From positions 1 to 40,330 of the IMG/VR virus record IMGVR_UViG_3300006119_000023: a stretch of 40,330 nt of DNA; one strand, given 5' to 3'. Below the pieces are notes generated by a model. The model searched no databases and was not told the origin of the DNA. It saw only the letters and a program-made list of their open reading frames with translations. Source of the DNA: a virus. A program made the translations under genes and the position numbers. This document shows, piece by piece, positions 34,053 through 40,330 of this stretch (within the stretch, counting starts at the first letter, position 1; every line of letters begins with the position of its first letter).

Positions 34053-34325
34053 TTAAATATCTTCGTCAGGGTTAAAATTTAATACCATTTGGGTTGATCC
34101 TGCAGGTGCTTGCACCGTTAGACTCCCATCTACTTCTTCTCTTACTAATTCTCCGCCGCTTAGTTTTCGTAGGGCTTGTTCTACTTCGCTAATCTTGAAA
34201 CGGTATACACCGCCAATCTTCAGTGAGGGTACTAGGCTCTGACGAATCCATGCACGTACAGTCGAGATAGACACCGAAAAATGCTTGGCTACCCCTTCTA
34301 TCGGGACAAAAGATTCTTCAACCAT
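34053..34325 (-). CDS. Helix-turn-helix DNA-binding protein, excisionase/MerR-like, 90 aa
   Basis: Residues 5-52 (FVPIEGVAKHFSVSISTVRA then WIRQSLVPSLKIGGVYRFKI) form a winged HTH of the excisionase/HTH_17 type. The C-terminal 35 residues are acidic and extended (LNFNPDEDI). GGAG lies five bases before ATG 34325. It may regulate phage genes or bind the replication origin; nothing in the sequence identifies its site. It overlaps the gene upstream by eight bases, so it is coupled to it. Confidence 0.8.
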   Translation of the reverse strand: MVEESFVPIEGVAKHFSVSISTVRAWIRQSLVPSLKIGGVYRFKISEVEQALRKLSGGELVREEVDGSLTVQAPAGSTQMVLNFNPDEDI

Positions 34326-34728
34326 TTTTACTCCTTTTTATGGTCACGGAATACTCCATGTTTGCGTTAAGCCCCGGAGGAAGCAACTCGGGGTAGTCTT
34401 CTAAAAATGCCTTCATATTGGTTTGGTGCAACCGCTTCTCCAATAATTCAGGCACACCATGTTCAAGAATAAACTTGCCCATAGATTCCCAATCAGATGT
34501 TGAATATGTGGTACGTACAGTACGATACACTACACCCGCATTTGTCTTTAAACTTTCAGCGCCAATCTCTTTCATATGGTCAAGGATAGCAGTTTTAATA
34601 ACCTTCATATCCTCTTCTATCTTGGCAATTTTTTCTTCTAATTCATGCGTTACTTCCGCCTTCTTTTCTCTCATCTTAATGTAGATTCGAGTCCACTTCT
34701 CAAGCGGTGATTCTACTTTTTCATCCAT
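34318..34728 (-). CDS. Phage protein with coiled coil, 136 aa, unknown function
   Basis: Residues about 12-55 form a long charged helix (KMREKKAEVTHELEEKIAKI then EEDMKVIKTAILDHMKEIGA), followed by a small strand/helix domain with GVVYRTVRTTYSTSDWESMG and PELLEKRLHQTNMKAFLEDY, and PPGLNANMEYSVTIKRS. I recall this second half from phage replication-region proteins. Its shape is similar to Gam-type nuclease-inhibitor proteins, but I cannot confirm this. AGGAG lies six bases upstream of the ATG. Confidence 0.68.
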   Translation of the reverse strand: MDEKVESPLEKWTRIYIKMREKKAEVTHELEEKIAKIEEDMKVIKTAILDHMKEIGAESLKTNAGVVYRTVRTTYSTSDWESMGKFILEHGVPELLEKRLHQTNMKAFLEDYPELLPPGLNANMEYSVTIKRSKNG

Positions 34729-34752
34729 AATATTCTCCTGTTAAAGTTTATC

Positions 34753-36291
34753 TTAATCAAGTAAATCCTTGTAAAGATCAACTAATTTTGTATTATCAGT
34801 GATACGGTTGTCAAGCATTTTATACAAATGTTTTTCAGCGTTGCTTCCTTGCAACCTTACTACTGTAACTGGATGCTTTTGTCCGGCTCTATGCGCACGT
34901 GCATTAGCTTGTGCATATACTTCTAGGCTTGGTGTAGGACCCCACCAAACAACGGTATCAGCCGCCGTTAAAGTCACTCCATGTGCCGCCGCAAGAGGTT
35001 GGATAAGTAGGATGCGTGGGTCTGGAGTTTCTTGAAATTTCTTGAAAATCTCAGTGCGTTGATTATGGGCTACGTCGCCGTTGATAACAGCAGTTGTAAA
35101 CCCATCGCTTTGTAGTTTTTCCGCAAGGATTTTAATTGTATTTTTAAATGGTACAAATATTAATATCTTTTGCTTTGTTTCATCAATCACTTCCCTTAAC
35201 ACCTTATAGCGGTTCTTAATATCAAATTCCAAGGTTTCCCCCGAATCCGAATACACTGCGCCACAAGATATTTGTAGTAGCTTGCTTAATCCCACTGCAG
35301 CGTTAACAGCAGTAACTTGCTCGCCTGAAGTCTGCATAACAAGTTGTCTGCGTAGCAGGTCGTAGTATTTTTTCTGTTGGGGCGTAAGTTCGACTTCCCT
35401 TGTGGTATACATTAGTTCAGGCAAATCAAGACACTCTTCTTTAGTGTACCTAATAGCTGGTTGTAATGCTTCAAATACTACCTTCTGCGCATCAGGTCTA
35501 ACTACCCATTTAAACTGAGAAATCTTATACATCACAGAATCTTTAAACGCTGAGTAAAACTTAGGTACACCTTGTGGGTTTACTAACTTAGCCAAACCAT
35601 ATGCGTCTACCGGTGATTGTGCGGCTGGTGTACCTGTTAACATCCATAGCCATGTATCAGGCTTGAGGATTCGGTTTAGTGTTTTCCAACGTGTAGTCTG
35701 TGAATTTTTATAAGCGTTCGCTTCATCAATAACGATTAGGTCAAACCCACCATTAGCTATTTCTTCTTGCACAATTTCAACACCATCGTAATTGATAATG
35801 ACAAACTCAGCATCGGAGTTAATAATTTTTGTACGCTTTTCTTTTGAACCGTGAGCAATATCTACATGGCGGTGCATAGCAAACTTAAACAGGTCGGCTC
35901 TCCATGCCGAATCCATAATAGATAGAGGGCAGATAACCAATACACGCTTGATTCTACCTACTTTCATTAAGTAATCAGCCGCCCAAATGACCGAGCCAGT
36001 TTTACCAGTTCCCTGTTCGTTTAGGCAGAAAGCTCTTGGGTTTAGTGTAAGGAATGACGCAGTATCTTTTTGATGTTCAAACGGCTTGTACATTCCGGGC
36101 CAGTTGTACTTACCAATAATAGGTGATGGGATGTTTTTTATTTGTAGGTTTCTTAAAACTCGTGCTTCATCCAAGCCCCAGTTAACAACCACTTGATTGT
36201 TACCGACTTGTTTACTCTTGGGTATAACCGTTGTAACCTTGTTAGGGTTACGCAAATTAAGCAACAATGCCTTGTTGTCTATGATTTCCAC
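34753..36291 (-). CDS. SNF2-type DEAD/DEAH-box DNA helicase/translocase, 512 aa
   Basis: Starts with GTG at 36291 with GGAG about five bases upstream. Motifs in order: Q-like region FEHQKDTASFL (71-81), Walker A NEQGTGKTGS (91-100, K97), motif Ia VICPLSIMDSAW, Walker B VIDEAN (187-192), motif III LTGTP (218-222), and second-lobe motifs VINGD (402-406) and QANARAHRAGQ (461-471, arginine fingers). This is the phage SNF2/Rad54-like set. It would move along or remodel DNA during replication or recombination. The upstream gap carries a GNRA hairpin. Confidence 0.9.
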   Translation of the reverse strand: MEIIDNKALLLNLRNPNKVTTVIPKSKQVGNNQVVVNWGLDEARVLRNLQIKNIPSPIIGKYNWPGMYKPFEHQKDTASFLTLNPRAFCLNEQGTGKTGSVIWAADYLMKVGRIKRVLVICPLSIMDSAWRADLFKFAMHRHVDIAHGSKEKRTKIINSDAEFVIINYDGVEIVQEEIANGGFDLIVIDEANAYKNSQTTRWKTLNRILKPDTWLWMLTGTPAAQSPVDAYGLAKLVNPQGVPKFYSAFKDSVMYKISQFKWVVRPDAQKVVFEALQPAIRYTKEECLDLPELMYTTREVELTPQQKKYYDLLRRQLVMQTSGEQVTAVNAAVGLSKLLQISCGAVYSDSGETLEFDIKNRYKVLREVIDETKQKILIFVPFKNTIKILAEKLQSDGFTTAVINGDVAHNQRTEIFKKFQETPDPRILLIQPLAAAHGVTLTAADTVVWWGPTPSLEVYAQANARAHRAGQKHPVTVVRLQGSNAEKHLYKMLDNRITDNTKLVDLYKDLLD

Positions 36292-36315
36292 ACATTCTCC
36301 AGCGAAGCGTTATCA

Positions 36316-36340
36316 GGTGAAAGTGGTCTCCCACTTCACC
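36316..36340 (-). promoter_or_regulatory. Strong hairpin with GAGA (GNRA) loop upstream of the SNF2 gene
   Basis: On the - strand a ten-base arm GGTGAAGTGG (36340-36331) pairs with CCACTTTCACC (36326-36316) with one bulged base, closed by the tetraloop GAGA, a GNRA type. It sits in a 77-base gap before the SNF2 start. There is no T run after it in either direction, so it is more likely an mRNA processing or stability element than a terminator. The rest of the gap has nothing else that I can support. Confidence 0.55.
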
Positions 36341-36368
36341 TTTGTAATTTTGTACTTCTAGTTTACTA

Positions 36369-36713
36369 CTACTTCTTTAACTTTACAACCTTGCTTAACT
36401 TCTTCTCGCCTTTTTCTTTCTTAGTGGTTTCCCTAACTAAGTTGCTTTTACTATCTCTTTTAAAAGAACGATTACCGCTAGCGCTTTCAATGAAAACACC
36501 TTGCTTATTTGAACCACCCTTGTCTAATGCTTTGACGTGGGCTACATCTTTACCTTCACGGATATCCGCTTCTTTGTTTTTATTTTTATCAGGATACATC
36601 TTATCAATCGCACGTCTTGCACGTTGACGTTCCATCCGACGCTTCTCTTCGCCTCGGGCTTTTTGTTGTTCGTATTCTTTTTTATAAGGTCTTGGTTTGT
36701 TTACATACGGCAT
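36369..36713 (-). CDS. HNH-like basic protein, 114 aa
   Basis: Start at ATG 36713 (MPYVNKPRPYKKEYEQQKAR), preceded by GGAAGGAA; an in-frame ATG at 36728 lies inside the gene before. Residues 54-69 (GKDVAHVKALDKGGSN) resemble the DHxxPLsxGG part of HNH proteins, with H59, N69 and the later SGNRSF as candidate residues. The final histidine of a classic HNH is not obvious. Very basic overall. It may bind or nick DNA, or may be a degenerate HNH. I recall similar small basic proteins in phages, unnamed. Confidence 0.62.
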   Translation of the reverse strand: MPYVNKPRPYKKEYEQQKARGEEKRRMERQRARRAIDKMYPDKNKNKEADIREGKDVAHVKALDKGGSNKQGVFIESASGNRSFKRDSKSNLVRETTKKEKGEKKLSKVVKLKK

Positions 36714-36714
36714 A

Positions 36715-37380
36715 TTAGTTCCTTCCATTATGGGCGCACTCTAGCACCAAACAGTGCTTTCGGCAAAGTCCACTAGGGCGAGGATTCCATATATCATTCT
36801 CGTATGCAAACTTCATCTTGTTGTACTCTGCCAGCCACTTCTCCCACATTTTATCCTGATTTTTAGCGTTATACGAGTCCTTTATAAAGTTCTTACTTAT
36901 AACGAAGAATAACGCACCTTTGACTACTTTAATATCAGGAAAATGCTTAAACATGGCAAGAGCCATCAGTTCTAGCTGGTCAGTATCGGCATACTTGGCA
37001 GACTTTCCAGTCTTATAATCTAGGCATCGTGCTTCTTCGCCATTGATTATGGCTAAGTCAGCTACCCCTCTCCACCAAACATCCTTATCTTTAAACCCAC
37101 ATGGCTCTAAGTTTTCAGTTAGTCCCATTTCTAGTTCGCAATGCTTCTCACCTTCTATAGCTTTGAGGGCATCTAACGATGGCTGAATAAAACTAAACTG
37201 TGGGGGTATAGATATGCCATCTCTGATGTATAACTCAGCCGCTTCGTGAAACTGTTTGCCATAAAGAATCGCATCTGTTGGTGGCTCTTTAACATCTTTA
37301 GCCACACGCAAATGGTAAAACTTTTTAGGGCATTGGTCGAATAGCTTAATGCTTGAGTATGACCATGCTGGGATTTTCAT
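36715..37380 (-). CDS. RecB/Cas4-like PD-(D/E)XK nuclease with iron-sulphur-type cysteines, 221 aa
   Basis: I choose ATG 37380, overlapping the preceding TGA (an ATG at 37392 is also in frame). Residues 104-124 (RGVADLAIINGEEARCLDYK then T) carry the nuclease core: D107, D121 and K123 in DYKTG; H45 in GKQFHEAAE is the expected upstream histidine. C17 (FDQCPKKF) and C206, C210, C215 (CRKHCLVLEC) form the AddB/Cas4-type four-cysteine set that holds a 4Fe-4S cluster. Likely a recombination or DNA-end nuclease of the phage. No CRISPR genes are nearby. Confidence 0.84.
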   Translation of the reverse strand: MKIPAWSYSSIKLFDQCPKKFYHLRVAKDVKEPPTDAILYGKQFHEAAELYIRDGISIPPQFSFIQPSLDALKAIEGEKHCELEMGLTENLEPCGFKDKDVWWRGVADLAIINGEEARCLDYKTGKSAKYADTDQLELMALAMFKHFPDIKVVKGALFFVISKNFIKDSYNAKNQDKMWEKWLAEYNKMKFAYENDIWNPRPSGLCRKHCLVLECAHNGRN

Positions 37381-37616
37381 CAGTGTTCCCATTCGTCGTT
37401 GAAATCGGCACTTTCAAGAATAATACGCTTGGCTCTTTCTAGTAACCATACCATCAATGCTGAGTCACCTGTAGAAGATACTAAGCGTTCAGCCCCTTCT
37501 TTAGTGTATCCAATAACAATAGCACATTCATATATGCCTCTGTTACCATCAAACAATTCATCGGGATCAATGTCACCCCGAGTATCACCTGTAAATGGAA
37601 TTACTTTATCAGTCAT
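37380..37616 (-). CDS. Small phage protein, 78 aa, unknown function
   Basis: Reads MTDKVIPFTGDTRGDIDPDE, then IVIGYTKEGAERLVSSTGDS, then MVWLLERAKRIILES. I recall this IPFTG...VVIG...WLLERAK pattern as a common small phage protein of unknown function. It is compact alpha/beta with no membrane segment. The stop overlaps the nuclease ATG, and it overlaps the gene before it by a few bases, so it is coupled within the replication operon. Confidence 0.73.
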   Translation of the reverse strand: MTDKVIPFTGDTRGDIDPDELFDGNRGIYECAIVIGYTKEGAERLVSSTGDSALMVWLLERAKRIILESADFNDEWEH

Positions 37617-37803
37617 TTGTCTCTGCCCAAGTTCTAACTGCGTTACCCATCAATCTCATTTCTACTTGTGCATCTATGCAATGCTCGTATGCTTCTTGAA
37701 ACTTACCTTTTAACAAGGCATTGTGTGCTTCTTTAATGTTTTTCATTGCTTCTAAATAGTATGTTGAATATTCCACTTTAACAATCTCCGTAACTTTTTC
37801 CAT
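37609..37803 (-). CDS. Small helical protein, 64 aa
   Basis: Start placed at ATG 37803 (MEKVTEIVKVEYSTYYLEAM); a GTG at 37815 would only add four residues. It is nearly all helical with regular Glu/Lys/Ala heptads (NIKEAHNALLKGKFQEAYEH). No motif is recognised. Its 5' end lies inside the polymerase gene (stop at 37778), so it depends on coupling with it. Possible small replication partner of the polymerase, but this is only context. Confidence 0.6.
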   Translation of the reverse strand: MEKVTEIVKVEYSTYYLEAMKNIKEAHNALLKGKFQEAYEHCIDAQVEMRLMGNAVRTWAETND

Positions 37804-39607
37804 AACCTGACTCACAATTTACTGGCAAGCCTTCCGCCCAATCGGGTGTATTACGCATACAACTTTCGATATAGGCTTGAGCTTCGTTAACCTCTGCTTC
37901 CGGCACAATACATGCAATAGCATCATGCACAGTAAGAACCACGTCATACCTCTTTGCAATCTCCAACATCTGCTCACCAATAATGCAACGAGCGATTGCT
38001 TGACAGACGTTCTCTATAACTTTACCACCATAAATCTTATTCCACCCATAACGAGTTTTGTACTGATACTGCGTTTTGCCATCCTCTGATACTTGTACTA
38101 ACTTGTCGTAACGCATTAACAATCCGCTTGGTAATCTAATTCCTCTTTCATTAGGGTCTACACTAAGTACACCTTCTTTACCTAAAGATGTTGACATGTC
38201 TTTAGTTAACCCTTCTAGGGCCAGATGCCCTTGGCGCCATAACGCAGTAATGAATGGATATGTTTCTCGGTATACTTGTATGATATGTCGGGCTTCCTCT
38301 TCTTCAATTTCCACATTGAAAGTCTTAAGTTGGGCTTTGAATTTCTGCGCCCCCATGCCGTAGCCAGCTCCGAGGATTGTCGTTTTCCCCACAAATCGTT
38401 CTTGCGCCGTAACTTCTTCTTGACTCTTGCCATATATAGCTGAAGCCATGATTTTGTAAACGTCCTTGCCATCTCTAAAAGCCTCCACTAAATCGTCTTG
38501 TCCAGCTAGCCATGCCAATACTCGGGCTTCAATTTGGCTAGAATCGGCATCAATTAACATGTAACTTTCGGGTGCTACGATAGCCTTCTTTAACTTACCG
38601 CCGTTTGCACCACGGCTAGGTAGGTTCTGCAAGTTTAGGTTGTCACTACCACCCCACCGTCCTGTATGCGCCGCATAATATTTCAGGGGAACTGGCATCA
38701 AACCTCGTTTGGAAATCCCAATAAATCTTTCTGTACGAGTTTCTTCTAGCGTAGACTTTGTACCTAACCGAGCCGCTACTAAAGCCTGAACACGGATATC
38801 TTCATGCTCCATCAAAGCCTTAAACTCTTCATCGTTTTTGGCAAAGGCGAATGTTTCTTTTCCGTTGGCAGGGCTGATCTTGGTTGGAGGTATCACACCA
38901 AAACCTTTTAATAGTTCCGCAAACTTGGGGTTACTCATCAAGTCATCTTTGTCAGCGTTAGCTTCTTGTAGTAACTTCTCTTTCTTGTCTTTTATATCAG
39001 ACAAGTGCATCTCAAGTAAGTTAAGGTCTAGGTCTAGTTTGGGTTGACAGAACATACGCAAGGTCAGGTCTATCAGCTTCATTTCCTTTTTAGGAAATCC
39101 TTTGTTAATCATTGTGTTGAACAATTTGTATGTAAGCTCTACATCATTGACGCAGTAATCGCCATACCTAGAAAGTTCTTCCTCTGAAAAATCTACCCTG
39201 TTTTTGCCGGCAGCTGATTCAACCTCATTACCCTTAACACCTAGATTGTATCTTTCAGCAAGTGCGCCGAGGCTACCGCCAACTTCAACACCATGCAAGG
39301 CACGACCCATACACAAGGTATCGGCATAGACTTTAGGATAAATACCGAAGCGCTCCCCCAGTATAAATCCGTCGAACATCATGTTGTGCGCTACGCACAT
39401 TGAGTCTTTCCAAGGAAAAGTTTGTAGCCACACCAGTAATTCTTTGTGCGTTCCGCTAGCCCATTCGGTTTCGTTGCCGTTTAATTTGACCGCAACTCCA
39501 ATGACCTCAAACCTATCGCTTCGGACATACTCTTCGGTAGTAAGTTTACTCAGACTATATACAGACTTTTCATAGAATGTTTCAAAGTCAATCGTTATAA
39601 AGTTCAC
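37778..39607 (-). CDS. DNA polymerase, family A, with 3'-5' exonuclease domain, 609 aa
   Basis: GTG start at 39607. Exonuclease motifs: DFE (7-9), AHNMMFD (73-79) and YCVND (151-155). Polymerase motifs: TGRW (315-318), motif A DADSSQIEAR (D355, E360), motif B R404/K408 in RFVGKTTILGAGYGMG, and motif C VHDAI (H561, D562). There is no 5'-3' exonuclease domain. Length and layout are those of a phage replicative Pol I-like enzyme. In motif C the usual HDE is HDA. It presumably works with the primase-helicase at 30179 to copy the genome. An intercistronic repeat precedes its GTG. Confidence 0.93.
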   Translation of the reverse strand: MNFITIDFETFYEKSVYSLSKLTTEEYVRSDRFEVIGVAVKLNGNETEWASGTHKELLVWLQTFPWKDSMCVAHNMMFDGFILGERFGIYPKVYADTLCMGRALHGVEVGGSLGALAERYNLGVKGNEVESAAGKNRVDFSEEELSRYGDYCVNDVELTYKLFNTMINKGFPKKEMKLIDLTLRMFCQPKLDLDLNLLEMHLSDIKDKKEKLLQEANADKDDLMSNPKFAELLKGFGVIPPTKISPANGKETFAFAKNDEEFKALMEHEDIRVQALVAARLGTKSTLEETRTERFIGISKRGLMPVPLKYYAAHTGRWGGSDNLNLQNLPSRGANGGKLKKAIVAPESYMLIDADSSQIEARVLAWLAGQDDLVEAFRDGKDVYKIMASAIYGKSQEEVTAQERFVGKTTILGAGYGMGAQKFKAQLKTFNVEIEEEEARHIIQVYRETYPFITALWRQGHLALEGLTKDMSTSLGKEGVLSVDPNERGIRLPSGLLMRYDKLVQVSEDGKTQYQYKTRYGWNKIYGGKVIENVCQAIARCIIGEQMLEIAKRYDVVLTVHDAIACIVPEAEVNEAQAYIESCMRNTPDWAEGLPVNCESGYGKSYGDC

Positions 39608-39610
39608 TTA

Positions 39611-39626
39611 TCTTGTGCCTTTCTTA
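39611..39626 (-). repeat. Intercistronic repeat copy A (partial), before the polymerase gene
   Basis: Reads TAAGAAAGGCACAAGA on the - strand, followed by TAA then the polymerase GTG. It shares 16 bases with the longer copies B, C and D but carries a GTG start and lacks the GAA before it. The first three bases are the stop of the 42-aa gene. Confidence 0.8.
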
Positions 39627-39752
39627 AATGCTGGCTTTGCCAAACAAAACATATTTAATCGGAAAAATAACTAAACGAATCAATCTACCAAATACAGATG
39701 AACCGCCTGATGTATCAAATTCAATCGTATATTCTTTAATTACGGGCTTCAT
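39624..39752 (-). CDS. Very small hydrophobic-ended protein, 42 aa
   Basis: ATG 39752 sits in intercistronic repeat copy B and overlaps the preceding gene's TGA; TAA at 39624-39626 lies in repeat copy A. It reads MKPVIKEYTIEFDTSGGSSV, then a basic and hydrophobic C-terminus (RLIRLVIFPIKYVLFGKA). It may be a small membrane-associated peptide. Its reality is supported only by its exact fit between two repeat copies that carry start and stop signals. Confidence 0.55.
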   Translation of the reverse strand: MKPVIKEYTIEFDTSGGSSVFGRLIRLVIFPIKYVLFGKASI

Positions 39753-40021
39753 TTCTCTTGTGCCTTTCTTAGTAACATAATGCAATCCTGTGCATCGCTA
39801 GATGCCTCGTCATGCCCAGTTTCACGCAATAAATCTTCAGCCCATTTCAAAGTGCCTATTAGTTTCATCTTTTCTGTATGTGTAAGGTTTGTTATTCTTG
39901 CTTTCTTAAATGCTTCTTTCCAACGAATTAGTTGTTCTTTCTTCCATTCCTCACGCAACTCATAGTCAAAACGCAAAACACCTTCATCAGTTTCGCAATA
40001 GTATTCAAAGGCTTCGTTCAT
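39749..40021 (-). CDS. Small helical protein, 90 aa
   Basis: I choose ATG 40021, the start in repeat copy C, giving MNEAFEYYCETDEGVLRFDY; an ATG at 40060 would overlap the gene before by 23 bases. The protein is helical and charged (REEWKKEQLIRWKEAFKKAR, KMKLIGTLKWAEDLLRETGH) and ends LLRKAQEK, a tail encoded by repeat copy B. No family is recognised. Its TGA overlaps the next ATG. Confidence 0.66.
   Translation of the reverse strand: MNEAFEYYCETDEGVLRFDYELREEWKKEQLIRWKEAFKKARITNLTHTEKMKLIGTLKWAEDLLRETGHDEASSDAQDCIMLLRKAQEK
39750..39773 (-). repeat. Intercistronic repeat copy B
   Basis: 24 bases on the - strand, beginning ACTAAGAAAGGCACAAGAG and ending at the ATG of the 42-aa gene. It encodes the final RKAQEK of the 90-aa protein before the overlapping TGA/ATG. 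Identical over the whole 24 bases to copies C and D. Confidence 0.88.
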
Positions 40022-40042
40022 TTCTCTTGTGCCTTTCTTAGT
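40019..40042 (-). repeat. Intercistronic repeat copy C
   Basis: Same 24 bases as copies B and D. Here the TAA inside ACTAAG is the stop of the 58-aa gene (40038-40214), so the rest is non-coding leader to the ATG at 40021. Thus the same sequence is read in a different frame than at copies B and D. Confidence 0.88.
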
Positions 40043-40214
40043 GTTCGCCAGACAGTTCAAGTTGTAGATTACCTACTAAGCCTTCCCTATCAACTATGTT
40101 ATGGGTGCAGTTTTCAAAGGCTTCATATAATTTTTTACGCAACTTTAGTATTTCTTGTTGGTTATAGGTAACTATTTGACAAGTAAATTTCAATTCAATT
40201 TCTTTAGCTTTCAT
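40038..40214 (-). CDS. Small protein, 58 aa, unknown function
   Basis: ATG 40214 lies in repeat copy D and overlaps the TGA of the cut gene before it. It reads MKAKEIELKFTCQIVTYNQQ, then EILKLRKKLYEAFENCTHNI, and ends LQLELSGEH at a TAA inside repeat copy C. Mixed strand and helix, no membrane segment, no family recognised. Its boundaries coincide with two repeat copies, which supports it as a gene. Confidence 0.62.
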   Translation of the reverse strand: MKAKEIELKFTCQIVTYNQQEILKLRKKLYEAFENCTHNIVDREGLVGNLQLELSGEH

Positions 40215-40330
40215 TTCTCTTGTGCCTTTCTTAGTATTGCTCTGCCCAATTCAACAGGAAAGTTTCTCCAACCACCATCGGATTTTTTAGATTCTGTTAA
40301 AGCAAAGTCTTGCTCCACAGTTCTAAACAC
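40211..40330 (-). CDS. Partial gene cut by the right edge, C-terminal 39 aa
   Basis: The window ends inside this reading frame; 39 residues before the TGA at 40211-40213 are visible. They read VFRTVEQDFALTESKKSDGG, then WRNFPVELGRAILRKAQEK. The last eight residues (ILRKAQEK) are encoded by repeat copy D and nearly match the end (LLRKAQEK) of the 90-aa protein at 39749. No function can be assigned. The true start lies beyond the window. Confidence 0.58.
   Translation of the reverse strand: MFRTVEQDFALTESKKSDGGWRNFPVELGRAILRKAQEK
40212..40235 (-). repeat. Intercistronic repeat copy D
   Basis: Same 24 bases as copies B and C. It ends at the ATG of the 58-aa gene and encodes the C-terminal RKAQEK of the cut gene. 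Weak purine runs (AAAGG and AAGAG) within it could act as a ribosome site. Confidence 0.88.

Noticed and set aside
39611-40235. Regularly recurring short repeat that could suggest a CRISPR array
   Set aside because: Spacing is irregular (about 140-270 bases), the sequence between copies is coding, and the repeat always coincides with start codons. It is an intercistronic element, not CRISPR.
1-40330. tRNA genes, integrase, attachment sites, insertion sequences and transposases
   Set aside because: I looked for tRNA-like cloverleaf patterns, recombinase motifs and terminal inverted repeats and saw none that I could support; tRNA detection by eye is limited.

Overview
This window is a compact, low-GC, tailed double-stranded DNA phage genome or large genome fragment. 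It has the gene content of a podovirus-like (short-tailed) member of the Caudoviricetes. Evidence: two head-to-tail adaptor-type proteins, a P22 gp10-like tail protein, a block of large internal (ejected) virion proteins, many tail fibre and receptor-binding modules, a phage lysis cassette, and a replication block with a family A DNA polymerase. The host is almost certainly Gram-negative, because an Rz-type inner spanin carries a nested Rz1-type lipoprotein. The style of the genes resembles phages known mostly from aquatic metagenomes; this is from memory, not from a search. I see no integrase or lysogeny repressor, so a virulent lifestyle is likely. The terminase, portal and major capsid genes are not here and probably lie just beyond the left edge.

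Layout. 18-29904 is all on the + strand and almost gapless, with genes coupled by ATGA or TAATG overlaps. (a) 18-4787: a virion protein, a run of tiny lysine/glycine-rich proteins, the first adaptor-like protein and a zinc-ribbon protein. (b) 4787-14955: the SU10-type adaptor, then tail, fibre and receptor-binding genes including S74-chaperone, C1q-like, repeat and tail-collar proteins, with small XkdW-like proteins between them. (c) 14982-16654: the lysis cassette (coiled-coil membrane protein, holin-like protein, Rz with nested Rz1, GH19 endolysin). (d) 16661-29904: a large tail protein, a cupin, a GNAT-like protein and three internal virion proteins, the last of 1866 residues with an HExxH metalloprotease motif.

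At about 29905-29990 the two transcription units converge, with a leftward intrinsic terminator. 29992-40330 is all on the - strand and reads leftward: a cut gene at the right edge, three very small genes separated by copies of one intercistronic repeat, DNA polymerase A, small unknown genes, a Cas4/RecB-like nuclease, an HNH-like protein, a SNF2-type helicase, an HTH protein, a probable single-stranded-DNA-binding protein, and a primase-helicase fusion.

Working together, the leftward genes would open, prime, copy and process phage DNA, while the rightward genes build the neck, tail, fibres and ejection machinery and lyse the cell. The features that look least explained are the 24-nt intercistronic repeat at the right end, the KGG motif shared by many small virion-region proteins, the 12 x 20-residue repeat protein, the duplicated C1q/chaperone cassette, and the predicted metalloprotease in the giant internal protein.
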